The notes: generated from the sequence alone by a model not told the origin. A stretch of DNA of 64,000 nucleotides from Colletotrichum lupini (GCF_023278565.1 NC_064675.1:6386001-6450000); one strand, 5' to 3'; counted from the first letter of the stretch, positions 1-12,890 are shown. Numbers and translations are program-made.

Positions 1-4
1 CAAC

Positions 5-1414
5 ATGGTGACGATGAACCATGACTACACCAAAGGTCAGATGATCGGCCTGGCGATTGGGTTTATGATCATTCCTACAGTGTTCTATGGACTTCGCGTC
101 TGGGCGAAGCTACTCGTCAAAAGATTTGCATGGGACGACTACCTAACCGGAGCAGCGCTCGTAAGTCTACAGATGGAGCTTGGAGCCATTGGTTAGGCAA
201 ATGATATCACATGCTGACCGGTGTCTCCTTTGGACAGCTGGTATCAATCACCTGCTGTACTCTGCAACTAGCTAGTATGTCTGAAATTTCCATGATCACT
301 TAGCAAGAAGAAGGAACTGACGCGAAGGCAAGCTGCAATTCACGGTCATTTGGGACAACATCAGCCCACGTTCCCCGACGGCTCTCCAATTATGGATGAT
401 CCAGGGTTGATATTCTTCGAAGAGGTGAGTTTGTCTCTCCAGCTCGCCGGCGTCGCATCTGGCACATAGCTAACAAGCTTTTCGCACATCAGACAAAGTT
501 TGCACTTAATATGATTTCAATCCCGGGCTTAGGGCTCGTCAAATCATCCATTCTCGTGTTGTATTACACCCTCTTCCCAAGCCAAAGGTTTCGCTACGTC
601 GTCTTTGGGGTACTAGCCTTTGTGATCGGATGGACGGTCAGCTTCTTCTTCTCCCATCTCTTTACTTGTTTCCCCATCACGGTGTTCATCGAGCCCTACT
701 ATGGCAACTCGTGTGTTCAGACGGTACCGATGTTCCTTGCGCTTCTATTCACCGACGTCATTGCCGACTTTGTCATCCTCGTACTACCTGTCGCGATGGT
801 TCTCAAAGTCCAGATGCCCCTCAAAAAGAAACTTGCAGTCATCGCAATGCTAGGACTTGGCGCTGCGTAAGTTTTCCAATGTCGTTGGGAAGGGAAAAGG
901 TTGCTGACAAAAATGTAGCGTCTGTGCCGTGAGTGTCACGAGAGTGGTAGCTACTTTTGCTATCGCCGAAGAATATGTCAAGCATCCTAACGATGTCATC
1001 TGTAAGTCACACTTGGACTGATCAACTCCAGCTCCTTCTCTGACGATGACATAAGATTACACCGCCCCCGTTTTCTTCTGGACCAACATTGAACTGTCGC
1101 TGGCCATTGTTTGCGCTTGTCTCCCAACACTCCGGCCAATCTGGGTGCATTTCTTCCCCAAGCCCATTACGACAGGAAACGATTCTTACGAGTACGGATC
1201 ATCACGACGTATTGGTGGAAAGAACAGTATGAGAACACCGAGAACGCCATATGAAGAGCTCGATGAATTAGAAATGATTCGAAACGACGACAAGACGCGC
1301 TCAGGCTCCCCAGAAGGACGAGAGATTCTGAGAGAGACGACGATTCATCAGACGATTGAGCCTTCGGACAGCTCGAGTACTGCCAACTTAAGGACCAATG
1401 GTGTTGGATTATGA
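5..1414 (+). CDS. Fungal-rhodopsin family integral membrane protein (SAT4/PTH11-related), 5' end uncertain
   Basis: A multi-pass membrane protein assembled from about six exons. Segments read in order: an N-terminal helix followed by a WAKLLVKRFAWDDYL-type loop (exon ending near 159), a segment around 240-424, the long exon from about 493 to 868 with several hydrophobic helices and conserved cysteines, a short exon near 919-1000, and the last exon from about 1055. The last exon contains ELSLAIVCACLPTLRPIW, a hallmark of the fungal rhodopsin/SAT4 family, and ends in a charged Ser/Arg-rich cytoplasmic tail. Donors GTAAGT/GTGAGT and CAG/TAG acceptors support the breaks. The ATG at 5 is so close to the window edge that the true start, or an upstream exon, may lie outside. 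Family members include PTH11-like surface receptors, but no CFEM domain is visible, so a receptor role is inference. Confidence 0.8.
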
Positions 1415-2626
1415 GCAGGAGGACTAATTTGAGGAAGAGATATGTATGAGCGTTGATTTTGTGACAGTCGTTCATAGTTCTAATGAGATCGATTCTTGAT
1501 TGTTTCCTTGATGATACCTCATTTGTACTTTTGCCGACTGCTATCGAAACTCCAGATCTGAGCTAGACTCTGGCACTTGTCTTTTCTTCTCTCAATTCTT
1601 GACCTAATCAATGGTATCCGAACCAACTTGCAAACGGCGATTTCCCTATCAAATGTCACACAACCACAAGTCTCAAATTTGATCGTCAGTTGCAGGACTT
1701 TGTTAATCAATAAGCCGCGTGGCTTCGAGAATCATACGTGACCCTAGCAAATTGCTAAGATTGCGCTTCGGAGAGCAGCGGCGCCGCCCTGCCGAGGACT
1801 TACGGACCTGACCAAAGCACAATTCTTGGTGTGCTTTAGATGTCCAAATAACCTCTCCATCCACAACCTCCACAGGACGGGTCAGCGGGGGCAAAGAGGG
1901 GATGATTTTCTCGCCAAGGGGGTTTTTCTCTTTCGACAATCGGTGCAGCGGACCCGTTTGATATCGTATGTCCCGCAAGACAAGGTCGTACCCAGCAACA
2001 AGCTCCACCTGCAATGCCAGGGTAACCGGACACGACCATGTCGCGGTTGGGATTCCGTAATCTTTTGCCAAGGATGGGAACGCCTGCGTCGTTTTTCTGC
2101 AATGGAATTCCAGCGCCCTTGTCGTATGATGGTAATATTCGCCCAGAAGTCCGCTCCTTAGTGGCCGCAAGCTCCGAGATGCGACGGTCACATTGGGGAT
2201 GGATTGACTGATGGAGGGTCTGGAGGGGATTTGCCCCCCTCTCTCTCCTCTTCCCCCCTTTGATGGTGGCACGGTGTAGACTCTGACCAAGATGGAGAAC
2301 CTCATGTCCGTTTGATCCCTACCAAGACTATGCGACCTGGCAGCGTCCAACACCAACGCAGCTGCATACCATGGTAACCGGGAGAATTCGTCGGCATATG
2401 CCTCTTCTATAACGATCCAGGATTTGACGCGTGGATCCAAGGGGGTCATGTGGCTGGGAGTCCCATTGCATCCTACATCATACATGTAGACGCAGACATG
2501 AACTCGCGCGCGTTCGCAGACCCTTAAAGAATCTTGTCCTGCTCTGCGGTTGTCCATGCACGAGCTTCTTGGCTATCACAGCTTCTCGCCGACGATCACC
2601 TGCCACTGCTACCCCCGGACGACACC
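1415..2626. other. Intergenic region with one long unsupported ORF
   Basis: No recognisable gene. A minus-strand open frame of 284 codons runs from 2557 down to 1703, long for chance, but I see no domain, signal peptide or biased composition in it, and a shorter plus-strand frame overlaps it. It also holds a C/T-rich tract near 2240-2262. It probably contains the promoter of the flavin oxidase that follows. Confidence 0.4.
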
Positions 2627-4193
2627 ATGCGGTCCCTAATTGTCGGTCTGCAGCTCATCTCAATGGTAGCATCTGCTGCCATTAGCATCAACGCCCGTTC
2701 CGTAGCCGAGGATTTGCAAAACCTTGTCTCGACTTCCTCCGTGGCCGTCGAAGTTCGAGAACGTTGGAGTGACTTCGATGTACCTCTGCCATCAGTCATT
2801 GTCAATGCGACATCCGAGAAGGATTTGAGTGCGGTGGTAGGTTCACCGATGTTCTCGGCCAAATAGGATCACTCACTACTGTGCACATTTATGCTAATGT
2901 TTATCTGCCATACAGGTCAAGTACTGTTCGACAAATAACATCGCTTTCCTCCCCCAGAATGGCGGCAATGGTTGGGCGACCAAACAATTCAATCTGGGCA
3001 GCAATGGTGTCTTGATCAATCTCGCCGGCTTCAACCAGGTTGATATCAGTACCGACAAGAAAACTGCTACGATTGGTGGAGGAGCGCTCATTGGCGACGT
3101 TGTTGCTGCTGCTGACGCTGCAGGTGTCTTGGTCCAAACAGGCAATTGCAATTGCGTCGGCGCTCTTGGGGCAGCCCTGGGCGGTGGATATGGCAACATC
3201 ATGGGGGAACACGGCTTTGCCGTTGACAACATCTTGTCTATGCGCGTAATCACTGCCACCGGAGAGGCTCTGACAGTTTCGAGCTCATCTAACCCAGATA
3301 TTTACTGGGCTCTGAGGGGCGCAGCACCCAACTTCGGCATCGTCACTTCCGCGACAGTGAATGCGTGGGCGACAGCAAGTCGTACATCTTGGATCATGTC
3401 TCTGACCTTTGACTCCTCCAAGATCGCCGATGTGGCTCAGACTATCCAAGATCTTCCGTTGCTTCCGGAACAAGTCGTCTACCTGGTGCTGACAAATTCC
3501 GGCGACTCTTCGAATTCGCCAATGGTTCTTGTCACTGGCTTCCTACGCCAGGGGACCGAAGAAGCTGGTCGCACCGCATTTGCGCCTCTGTACAACCTCG
3601 GACCCCTGACCAACTCCAGCGTGGTTACTCCTTACCAACAATGGAACGCGGCCAACGACAACTTCTGCGCCCGCGGAGGACGCAAACCGGCATACAGCAC
3701 GACCATCAACAACATGAAGTCGGAAACATGGCCTGAGATCTGGACCCTATACACCGACTTCCAAAAACAGGCAGGCGCACAGAATTCAGCTGTGTTGATC
3801 GAGAGATACAACCTGACCACGGCAAAGTCAGTTCCTTCTGGGTCCGCAGCTATGCAAGATGAGCTCCGCCAAGAAGCGTTCGCACAGGCGATTGTCATCC
3901 CGTGGTATGAGGATGCTAGCCTCGATACTCAAGCTCTGGAATTTGGGGCCAAAGTCCGAGATATCTGGAGCTTCTCTTCGAGTGCCACCGTGAACCCGAC
4001 GTAGGTTAAATATTCAATCAATATTTCTCTATTGTCGTTGCGGTTAACTAACGAATATTTCAGATACATTAACTTTGCTCACGGGGATGAGGAGCTGCAA
4101 GCTATCTACGGCTCAAGCTTGGATAGACTCAAGACCTTGAAGAAGAAGTTTGATCCTTCAGGGGCGTTTGGTCAGTGGTTCAAGATTGCGTAA
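2627..4193 (+). CDS. Secreted FAD-linked oxidase, VAO/BBE-like (PCMH-type FAD domain)
   Basis: Three exons (2627-2836, 2916-4000, 4064-4193) give 474 aa. Residues 1-18 form a signal peptide, so the ATG at 2627 is preferred to the in-frame ATG-like position at 2534. The FAD-binding PCMH domain spans about residues 55-235: LPQNGGNGWA at 82-91, GNCNCVGALG at 146-155, and GGGYG at 159-163. The C-terminal BBE segment reads YINFAHGDEELQ and ends near FDPSGAFGQWFKIA. In bicovalent berberine-bridge enzymes a His and a Cys bind FAD; here the Cys position is kept (C148) but the usual His is Asn (N88). Such oxidases often act in secondary metabolism or on oligosaccharides; the substrate is unknown. Confidence 0.9.
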
Positions 4194-4735
4194 GCATTAC
4201 TCGGTGACTGTATTTTTGAAGTATTGGAACATGGAGAGAAACACCGGATCTACTCTATGGTGCACACTGGATGATCCACAAGAGATTCAGATGAGGTACG
4301 ACAGGTATGGTCCCAGCCGTCTACTCGATTCCGCATTTTGACTATTGTCAATCCGTACCGATATGCGTAAGACACATGTACCGATTAAATATCACAGAGT
4401 AAAAGTGCCTTCATCATCTCCAACTACCTTTCATCTTGTCGTTTACTCTCTTTCGATGATGCAGAGGTACCTGACATGACCAAACTCGGTCATTCATCTC
4501 GAAACAGCTTCAAGTGTCATCTGAAAAGTGATTCATCTTGGGGAGAGTGTGTGTCTGAATTCTAATGATGTATGCGCTCTCATACCTTCATTAATATATT
4601 GCAAGAATCTATTCGAGGATGCCACAGGCCAAATTGAACCCTCGATTTATCAAAGTCCGTACCCATGCAATAATGTTAATGCGTCCTTCCAAAGTCATTC
4701 CAAAAAGGCCGTTTTTCATTGGACACCAATCCATA
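4194..4735. other. Intergenic region between convergent genes
   Basis: About 540 bp between the stop of the flavin oxidase and the stop of the convergent small secreted protein. Short open frames only; I see nothing beyond 3' untranslated sequence. Confidence 0.5.
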
Positions 4736-5215
4736 TTAGGCGGAGCAGGCAAATGAGTACGAAACACCACTGAAGTGGTCGCTGCAACCTCCGTATGTAG
4801 ACTCGCCATTCAGCGAGACGGGGACGCAAGTCTCCACCGTCTTGTTCGTCTTTGTGTCGACGACGGCGGTAACCTCGGGGTTGGCGTACAAGGGAATGTT
4901 GTCGTCCACACATGCCAGCTCCAAGTTGTAGTATGTGGTGTTTGTCACAGCGTCAGTGACGTTGAAAGGGTTGCGGCAGATGGGCTTGAAGACGTATGTG
5001 TTATAAGCGCGGATCGTGGTCCATGTCGCGGTGCCCTTGACGGCGCCGCGGGTGTCGCAGACCTCAGTGACCTCTTGCGTCGTTGTGGGAGTGAAGGGGG
5101 ACCACGCGACGAAGAGATTCCCGTGAGGGTAGCTGAGGTAGCCCAAGTTGATGGGAGGGAGGGCAGCTGAAGCCGCGGCGACGAAAGAGGCGCCGAGAAT
5201 GGTGGAAAGCTGCAT
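4736..5215 (-). CDS. Small secreted cysteine-containing protein (effector candidate)
   Basis: Single-exon 159-aa protein. Residues 1-18 are a typical signal peptide (MQLSTILGASFVAAASAA). The mature part has six cysteines at 53, 80, 102, 130, 144 and 157, an even number consistent with three disulfides, and N-glycosylation sequons around NVT, NTT and NKT. No catalytic motif or known domain is recognised. Size, secretion and cysteine content fit a small secreted fungal protein; a role in host interaction is only an inference. It is convergent with the flavin oxidase and has its own upstream region of 1.7 kb. Confidence 0.75.
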   Translation of the reverse strand: MQLSTILGASFVAAASAALPPINLGYLSYPHGNLFVAWSPFTPTTTQEVTEVCDTRGAVKGTATWTTIRAYNTYVFKPICRNPFNVTDAVTNTTYYNLELACVDDNIPLYANPEVTAVVDTKTNKTVETCVPVSLNGESTYGGCSDHFSGVSYSFACSA

Positions 5216-6912
5216 TTTAAGAGATTTTGGTGGGAAGAATTAGGTATTACTAGTCGGATCAAACAGTTCAAATTCGATGGTAGCTGGTTCTGGCAAAAAC
5301 GAGAGTGGCCTGGCTCATCGGACTCCGGGACGATCGGTCTATCGCACTGCTTTTAAATACTCAGGACAAGAGCCATGGCAACCCCAAGCAGCTGCAGGTC
5401 TAGAATCTCGTTCCTTGCAGTTTAGTGGTTCGTTTGGTTCGGCCCTCACTTACCGTCCGTGCCGTCATAGTTTCCGTGGACCTTTGATCAGCCTAGACAA
5501 GGGAGTTGCAGGAAACATTTCAGCTGTTGCGCGATCATACCCTGTCCTAGGCCCGATGAACGACCCGCGCTAGAACCAAAGTCCCAACCCATCAGTGTCG
5601 GTCAGGGTGAAATTTCTTTCGCCAGACTTCTGCCTACTAGAACATGGAGAACACCTCTTCCCGTGCAACTTGAGTCTTTGGTGACAGTTGACGGTATTGA
5701 AAAAGAATCAGAATGCAGAAATTGTATTCGAAAATTGTGCAGAAGAGATAGCTAATGGCGAATACAACGTGACATCATTGCTGTGCATTTGAACCCCTTA
5801 GATCGCACTAGAGTGCGGCACAGAGGCGGCAATTATCAGGCGGTACAGGGCTGCAGATTCAGCGGTGAAATACGAGCCGTTTTCTTGCCTAGACACGGAA
5901 GCTAACGGCACTTGGTGGGGACGTCATGCAATCCTTCTCGTGTTGTCGCCCCGATGGTTCCATAGAACGCATTAGAGACGATCATTGTCCCAAACTGGTA
6001 AAGAGGGTTGTTTATATGAGGAACAACTTGTTCCGCAAAAATCAATCATTGTTCTCTTTTATTGAGAGTTGGGACAAAGACAATCTTCTAGAATCCTCTT
6101 GCTGTGGGCATATTCTTCAATGAGTGAACAGTTACAGAGCACAGGGGTAGAATTCAGAGAAGTCAAGTTGTAAGAATTATTGCATGATCCCAAGAGGAAG
6201 CAATACATTGCGATGTTGTAGGAAAGGGTAACAGGCCGGTGGTTCTGCTCAATCGGAAAGACTTCATAACGAATATAAGTGATCCGACAGCAGGTAATCA
6301 AATATTGCCACTATCATGGCAGACAGACAGAAATTCCCATGATTCTTCACAGATACAAGAGTATCTCTGGTTGCATTAGACCCAGTCAAGCCGAGTGCCG
6401 CGGGACAACGATAATGGAGTAAGGAACTTGTCAAACCGGACTTCGCAACGGAGTGAACAGTGCTCCATCCGATCAGATCAAAGACCGTGGCGCTGTTCAT
6501 TATACGTGAGCTTGTATCTTTACGTGCATGCAGCTTACCTCACGTACTGAGGCGCTTTACTGTGAGTTGTATCATGGATTTTTATATATAATTTAAATTT
6601 AGGGTTCCCTGGCTTCTCTTCTGTTTCTGGACTGGGAACATGATTATATATAGCCTCTGACTCTGACCACTGTCTTGCTTGGACCCTCTCGACTGAGATC
6701 ATGACGATTACTTAATTGGCTACATGGCCAATGCTCCAACTAAGTACAACTTCCTTCCCTACCCTAACCGGGGCAATAGCTTGTCATCAAGGGCATAATG
6801 TTCCATCCTGCGACCGAGGCAGTATTATCATGCATTACGCATCCGATCCGACTTTATCGACCGTGTTGACATGTTGAAGATGCCAGTGCACCCCCCCCCC
6901 CCCCCCCCCAAC
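5216..6912. other. 1.7-kb intergenic region
   Basis: Only short frames without recognisable content. It contains the promoter of the small secreted protein (right of 5215) and the 3' flank of the LaeA-like gene. Near 6580-6660 it is A/T-rich. A long homopolymer C run lies at its right end. Confidence 0.5.
6891..6909. repeat. Poly-C homopolymer tract (19 C)
   Basis: Nineteen consecutive C on the plus strand, just beyond the stop codon of the LaeA-like methyltransferase (stop at 6913-6915). It is too close to the coding end to be part of a gene. Its length makes both replication slippage and sequencing or assembly length errors likely. Confidence 0.9.
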
Positions 6913-8453
6913 TTAAGCTAGAGGTACAGTAGTGGATTGCTCCCCAGAAACTTCCTCCTCTGTAGGCTTGCGTCCATACACAACATACCTGACGAATAAG
7001 TGTTAGCAAGCGGCCTCTATGAAAGAACGCCAATGTTGTGCAAGCTGCAAGCCCAATCGCCACTCACAGTCTGTAGTATGGCTGGAGCTTGAGATCTCTC
7101 AAAGCCTTGCGCATTTCACTAATGAAAACAAGGATTTCTGCGTCTTCCCATCCCATGACGTTTTTCAACAGGAAGAGACCGAAACCCTCAAGCGACTGGT
7201 CAATGTATTCGAGATTGACAGCGCCGACCTCTTTGAGCTTGGGATCCGAAGCCCAGCCTCCAATTGGAAACGGCCAGCTCTTTTCCACAACATCGACGAA
7301 CCCCGCATCTCTCATCGCGTTGGCAATACCGTGGTTACGTGTCTGGATCGCAGTTTTCCCAAGCTTGTTGGTTGCCTCGGTGAAGGTCTTCTCCCATCTT
7401 CTGAAAATATGATCCTCAGATATGGCGTCCCCAAGAGCTTGGGAATGGTCCTCATAGTCCATCTCGTTCACTTCAAGATACCCGCCAGGTACGAGATGCT
7501 CAAAGCATTGCGAATACAACTTTGGCCAGTCCGAAACCGAAGCTTCAAGGTGGCGAATGTGGATGAAGTTGAAAAAGTCGATAGGCCAAGTCCAAGACTC
7601 TTCGATGTCGTCGATCTGGAATTTGCAGTTTGGAGGAACCCAGCTTGGTTGGATGGGGGAGATGTCTACTCCAATTACGTCGGATGAGGGAAACTCGTCG
7701 GCGAAATCACTTTACCGGCCGTCTCATTAACCACGATCTTGCCTTCTTCGTAACAAATCGAAAGATTGACATGGAGACTCACATAGCCCAAATGCCTGTG
7801 CCGGTGCCAACATCGAGAACTTTCTGTTCACCCAGTTAGTAGCTGCCTTTTGAGCCACTGGCCAATAGTACTCATAGCTACCTGGGGATTTTCGCCAATG
7901 GGAGCCAAGAACAACTTGTCGTCGAAGAACACCATCTCCGTGTAGTGGCTTTCTCAAAAGTCAGTTGCATTCAGAATATTGAACATGGGAGATGTAGCTG
8001 GTAGAACAATGGATGTACATACGCCAATTCAAGACCCTCGTTCTGCCTTTCATCATTTGGACCCCAATAGTCGGTTTTTTGGGTGTATGTTCGGCCGAGA
8101 ATACGGCGGTACTCTGTGATACTTTCGCTAATCGATGCAGTCGAGGAGAGAACGCTTCAAAGTGTTAAAATTCGGCTCGGAAAAACAAAACTTAACTTAC
8201 CTCGCGGAATCGGTATCAGTCGAGTCATCATTCTCGATAGCAGGATCCTATGTTATCAGCCTTGACAAGATTCTTCACTCTCATCCGGTCCAGTTCCAAC
8301 TATTTCCGAGGGGCTTAGTGTGCGAACACTCACAGCAGCAATGGGGGCCGGGGGAATCTCGCCAGCGTCTGCGACAGGCGATTCTGTCCCTGGCGAAGCA
8401 GGAGCAGCAGGAGTAGCAGGAGCAGCCGGGGCGGCGGCAGGACTTGAGATCAT
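6913..8453 (-). CDS. LaeA-like class I SAM-dependent methyltransferase (intact copy)
   Basis: Multi-exon gene read from 8453 leftward. Exon 1 (8334-8453) encodes an Ala/Pro-rich leader (MISSPAAAPAAPATPAAPAS) and exon 2 (8201-8247) an acidic linker. Later exons give SISESITEYRRILGRTYTQ, then HYTEMVFFDDKLFLAPIG, then the SAM-binding motif I LDVGTGTGIWA, then [18 protein letters not shown]. The core also contains LVPGGYLEVNEMDYED and MRDAGFVDVVEK. The last exon (6913-6988) follows an intron at 6989-7067 and encodes YVVYGRKP plus a short tail. The family is the Methyltransf_23 group related to LaeA, many of which sit near secondary-metabolite genes. True LaeA is a global nuclear regulator, whereas this is one of the many LaeA-like paralogs; its substrate is unknown. 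A decayed homologous copy lies just upstream at 9552-10965. Confidence 0.88.
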
Positions 8454-9551
8454 TTTACAATCCAGTGTTGAGATCAGAGCCTAGAGCTGTAATAGTGGGA
8501 AGAATATCCTGGAGAAAGGATTGGGGAGATATTGAGGCCAGAAGAAGTTGCCTTATTTCGTCAGCCCATAACTTTTGTTTCGGCTAACCCCTCTTTTTGT
8601 GACCGATGATTTCTTGTTGGTTCTGCTCAACACGCGTCTGTTTCTGCAAGCCAGAGCCAACTGTCGCCAAGGAGCGTAGCGAGAGCCCGCCTCCCCGGAC
8701 GAATAGAAAGTATATTTCTCAGTCTGCAACGTAATTCCTATCCTCATTCTGGAAATAAAGCCGCTCGTTGGGTCATTCCCCGGAACAGATTCCACAAATA
8801 CAGCCTGTGGCAGTTGGGCGTAAACACAAAGTCCGATGGGATTTTGTTTCAATTTGTCTACCCCTCTTTGGCCCACTGTGACTGGATTATGTATGGTATC
8901 CGTATGAACGAGCGAAGGAGGCAAGTAGCGAAGATTGCTCCCAGTGTGCTGTCATCTCAACCATCTCAAAATAGTTGAGGTGTTTAAGACGAGGCTACAG
9001 AATACCTTTGGAGAGTAGCGGATGCTAGATAAGGGAGAAAGAGATGTCCGTTTCAGTATGAACGAACGAAGGAGCATCCGGCTGCCTATGACAATCCGAG
9101 ACCTCCTCTAAGAAAAAACCACGAAATGAGTGTGGGACCTTCATTAGCTGTGAAAGATTGAGTGACTAGACACTGAAGTCAAGGTGTGGTCTATCTACAA
9201 TAGTCATTAGCTCGTTAGATGTTTAAGGCGTCTTATCCTGGCTGAAGAAGCTGTACATGTTCAAAATGATGTCCCTAGTGACTCCCTAAAAGCTTGTTCC
9301 AAGGTGCTTGTGTATGACTGAAGGGGTTTTCAAATAGCGTTTGGGAGCTCAGTAGTAAGTAGCCGAGACTTCGAATAAATTTATTCAGATGGCTGTACGT
9401 GCAAACATTCCACGGAGTGGAATTTAGAACAAGCCTCAACCCACGATTTTGCCGCTACTCGATGGAACATGAACGAGTGCAATTGCCCATATTTCGTCAG
9501 CTAATAGGTGAAACATTTTTCGCTGCTCAAAAATACGAAAACGCAAAGCGG
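8454..9551. other. Promoter-side intergenic region of the LaeA-like gene
   Basis: No gene recognised. It separates the intact methyltransferase from the end of its decayed tandem copy, so it probably holds the promoter of the intact copy. A 123-codon minus-strand frame (8553-8924) shows no domain. An 18-bp direct repeat is listed separately. Confidence 0.45.
8903..9074. repeat. Pair of 18-bp direct repeats
   Basis: The sequence TATGAACGARCGAAGGAG occurs at 8903-8920 and again at 9057-9074, with one difference (G versus A). The copies are about 154 bp apart in the upstream region of the LaeA-like gene. They could be factor-binding sites or remains of a small tandem duplication; the sequence alone does not decide. 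Confidence 0.6.
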
Positions 9552-10965
9552 TCACTCCTCGGCCTTTGTGACCTTCCCAGGCTTCTTCGCGTAGACAACG
9601 TGACTGATAGGCACCAAGTTAGCAGAACACCCCAGACGTAAGGCTAAATGCGAAGGCTCACGGGGATTACGTACAGCTTGATTTAAGATTGAAGCTTCAA
9701 GTCTCTGATGGCCTTCCGTATCTCGCTCATAAACACCACGATCTCAGCATACCCCCAACCCATTACCTCTTTGAGTAGAAAGGTACCAAAGCCTTCAAGC
9801 GATTGATCGAGGTACTGTAGATGGCACGCACCCACTTCCTTGAGAGTCGGATCCTTTGGCCAAGCACCAATAGGCGCAGCCCACTGCTGCTCAACGATGT
9901 CAACAAAACCTGCAGCTTCTAGACCTTTGGCGAAACATGATTGCAGCTTTGAGTTCCCGTCTTTCCCAATCGATCCGTGGCCTTCAGCATCACTTTGCCT
10001 CATCCCTCGTAGACGTGGTCTTCGTTCAGCTCAGGAAGAACTTGGAACAAAGTTCTACGTCTATCTCCTTGACCTCGACAAACCCGCCCGACTTGATGTG
10101 GGCAAACGCCTGGGCGTATAGCGCGGGCCATTCTGCCACGCTACCTTCGAGGTGACTTATGTGCACATAGTCAAAGTGGCTCATGGGCCAGGTCCACGGC
10201 TGTTCGATATCATCGATCTGGAACTTGCAATTTGGTGGGACCCAATCTGGCTGAATCGGCGAGATGTCAACTCCTATCACTTCGGTGGAGGGGTACATAT
10301 CCGCAAAGTCTCTGGCACATCTCGTCAACCATGTGCTCAAGCAACGCATACATACTGCGCAGACTCATTTTGAAAGCACTGAGTAACGGAGTTGATATTT
10401 GGTTATTTGAAAACCTACGTACCTGGAGGGAATCACCTATAGGGGCAAGAAATAACTTATCATCTAGGAGGAGTGTCTCCCAGTAATGGCTATGGGAGCA
10501 CACCATGTAAATTACATGGGAGCCCGAAGCAAATGAGTTTTACTCGGTGACTATAACGTACGCAAGATCAAGTCCCTCATTCTGTCTTTCGTCGTTTGGT
10601 CCCCAACAATCGGTTTTCTGAGTGTAAGTACGCCCGTGAATACGGCAATACTCGGTAATACTTTCACTCAAAGAAGCGGTGGAAGAGGCGTAGATACTTC
10701 ACGGTGCCGACAGCACGTGGTCTCTACCAGCAGCCATCCTCAGTTGTTGTCTCAGCTCTCAATTTCGGCATCAGTTGTTTGCTCATTTTCAAGAATGGGG
10801 TCCTGGAAAACAGTCAGATCAAGGCTGTATGTAGCAGGCGACACCTTTCATGAGAGTAGACTCTCTAGACCCTCAACATACTACAGCAATAGCGCTTGTT
10901 GCAGGCTCAGGACTGCTCGTAATGAGAGGGCTCGCGGCTGTCATGTCGTCTGGAGACACAGCCAT
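9552..10965 (-). pseudogene. Decayed tandem copy of the LaeA-like methyltransferase
   Basis: Every exon of the intact neighbour has a counterpart here. Exon 1 starts with an ATG at 10965 (MAVSPDDMTAAS), the linker reads DPILENEQTTDAE, then come [77 protein letters not shown] and finally HVVYAKKP with a stop at 9552-9554. It is broken in several ways. The exon that should encode SAM motif I is deleted at about 10365-10372, with sequence jumping from the preceding intron into the following one. Around 10000-10030 there is a frameshift and a TGG-to-TGA change. Near 9687 an expected Tyr codon is TAA. The protein could not bind SAM by the usual motif, so I call it a pseudogene formed after tandem duplication. 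Confidence 0.85.
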
Positions 10966-12890
10966 GGTGTTGTCTCCGCTTTCTGTGTTTTGCTAAAGCG
11001 ATTTGGAGACTATTAAGCAAAGGTGAAGTAACCAGACTTGCAAATGACTGTGAAACTCTGTGCAAACGAGCGGTCACACGAGTTTTGTGGCAGAAAGTCC
11101 AATATAGCCACGACCCCTCACTTGATTATGTTGGTTTTTCTTCTCATTCCGGCCTGCATGTTGTTCTGTAGGCTGTATTGGAGCAGCCCAGTTCACTCGA
11201 AGACTCCTGTTGTCACCCACCCAGACGAATGAAACCAGCCAGGTTCCTCAACTGTCATTGTAGACTTTAGGCCCGTTCCGGAAGGTCCAAGAAACATGCA
11301 TAGCGACAACAGACGCCCCCATAGGGAAACAAAGAACGAAGCGGTTGTACCTTGCCCACCCAGCCCGGAAGAAATGCATCACATCGGGTGCTAGTAAACA
11401 ACAGGCAAAGAATGGAGGGGAACGTTGACCCGTGTGCGGATCGCGCCGAAGACCCATTCAGAACGAAGGGAGGGCTGGCCAATGAGAAGCTTTCGAATGT
11501 TATGGCTTCTTCACTCCGCATTTCGGAATACGGTCTGAAAATGCCCGACCATGAGAGGCGCCCAGAATATCATCGGTCTTGAACCACATTAACTGCAAAG
11601 TGGGCTTCGATCTTAGCGTTGGAAGGTTGATGACAGACGCAAAGACGCACGAACAAGTTGGCACCATTGAACCCCATATTTTCTATTGAAACAAGCCGTT
11701 TTGTGCAACCTCTGCCATCTCGTAAAGTTGCCGGTCTGGCCAAGATAGAACGGATGTTTTCAACACAGGCCGATGCTCGGAACGTGATCAGGCACTCCAT
11801 CCAGACGCCTATCTTTCCTCAAAAGCTAAGAACAGTTATTTATCTACTGTAGATCTACACGTGGAGATGTCTCCAACTCTCCGCAGAATATGACGTTCTG
11901 AGGTCATCACAGCTGCTCAAGAGTCGATTTGAGTCATGAGGATCCTTATTCACCCAGTGACCTGATTCTGTCAGGAGTAATTTCTAGAGTCTATTCTCGA
12001 GAGACCAGACCATCAAACAAATAAGACAACGCGAAACAAACAATGAAGCTTGGCCGGATAATCCCCCAACAGCCGTTGAATCGCGGTCTCGGTCTCTTTC
12101 CCGCTGAGAAACGCAGTGGTGCCGGACGGACGATTTGGAACGAACTCTTTTTTAGGCCCCATTGCCTACCACTAATGACGACAATGCAAAACCCTGACTC
12201 GCATGTAGCACCGAAACTTCTGCACCCTCGTGCTGATCTCGATTGGAGTGACGCACGTTCCTGCGGACTAAAAGTCTATTTTGTGTGGGTGAGTGAGGGG
12301 TTCCATGACCTGAAAAGAGTTGAATCCAAATGTCTGTGTTTTCGGGCCGGTCATGTTAGAGGTGAGAAGGAAGAGCACAGAACGGAAGCACACCGCTCCC
12401 AGGGCTTAGGCGAAGCTATGATTGGAATCACTCGCGGCTACGGTATATGCCGCTATTAGTTGCATACTAGTAGCCGCGGCTGCGTAGGAATCGAGGACTA
12501 GCTCGAGGCCGGTCGCCCCGGCTTCTAGTCCGATCATCGCACCGTCAGACAGTCCGCGGCCTTTGCCTCCGCGCCATTACCAATTTAAAGACCGTGCCTT
12601 GTTCTCTATGGCAGTCTCCATGTGTGGCCCAGGGGCCCCTGGTATAACTGCCCGGAGATCATCGCTACCACCCTCGAACTCGCGACGGCGTGGCAAACCC
12701 CCAGAGTGGGAGCCGGCAACCGGCTGCCCGGCCAGAGGGAGCATCTCTGCTGCAGTGAGCTTTCAAATGCCGACTCCCTGCGCAAACAGGCGACTCTACG
12801 ACGAATTCTGGTCTGGCGAACCGGGTCCAACGGATGGAGAAGTAAAGGGTCGGACAAGTTGACGCCTGCAGGGTCCAAAGGTCAAGAATT
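10966..12890. other. 1.9-kb intergenic region
   Basis: No recognisable gene. The longest plus-strand frame (12043-12459, 138 codons) has no known domain or signal and I do not support it as a gene. The right half is GC-rich and contains two adjacent hairpins (next entry). Confidence 0.45.
12433..12531. repeat. Two adjacent inverted repeats (double hairpin)
   Basis: First hairpin: CGCGGCTAC at 12433-12441 is perfectly complementary to GTAGCCGCG at 12470-12478, and TATGC/GCATA inside can extend the stem. Second hairpin: GGACTAG at 12495-12501 pairs with CTAGTCC at 12525-12531, and GAGGCCGG/CCGGCTTC inside extends it, so nearly the whole 37 nt folds. They lie in a stretch without a gene. Possible explanations are the remnant of a small inverted-repeat element or a structured transcript end. 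Confidence 0.6.
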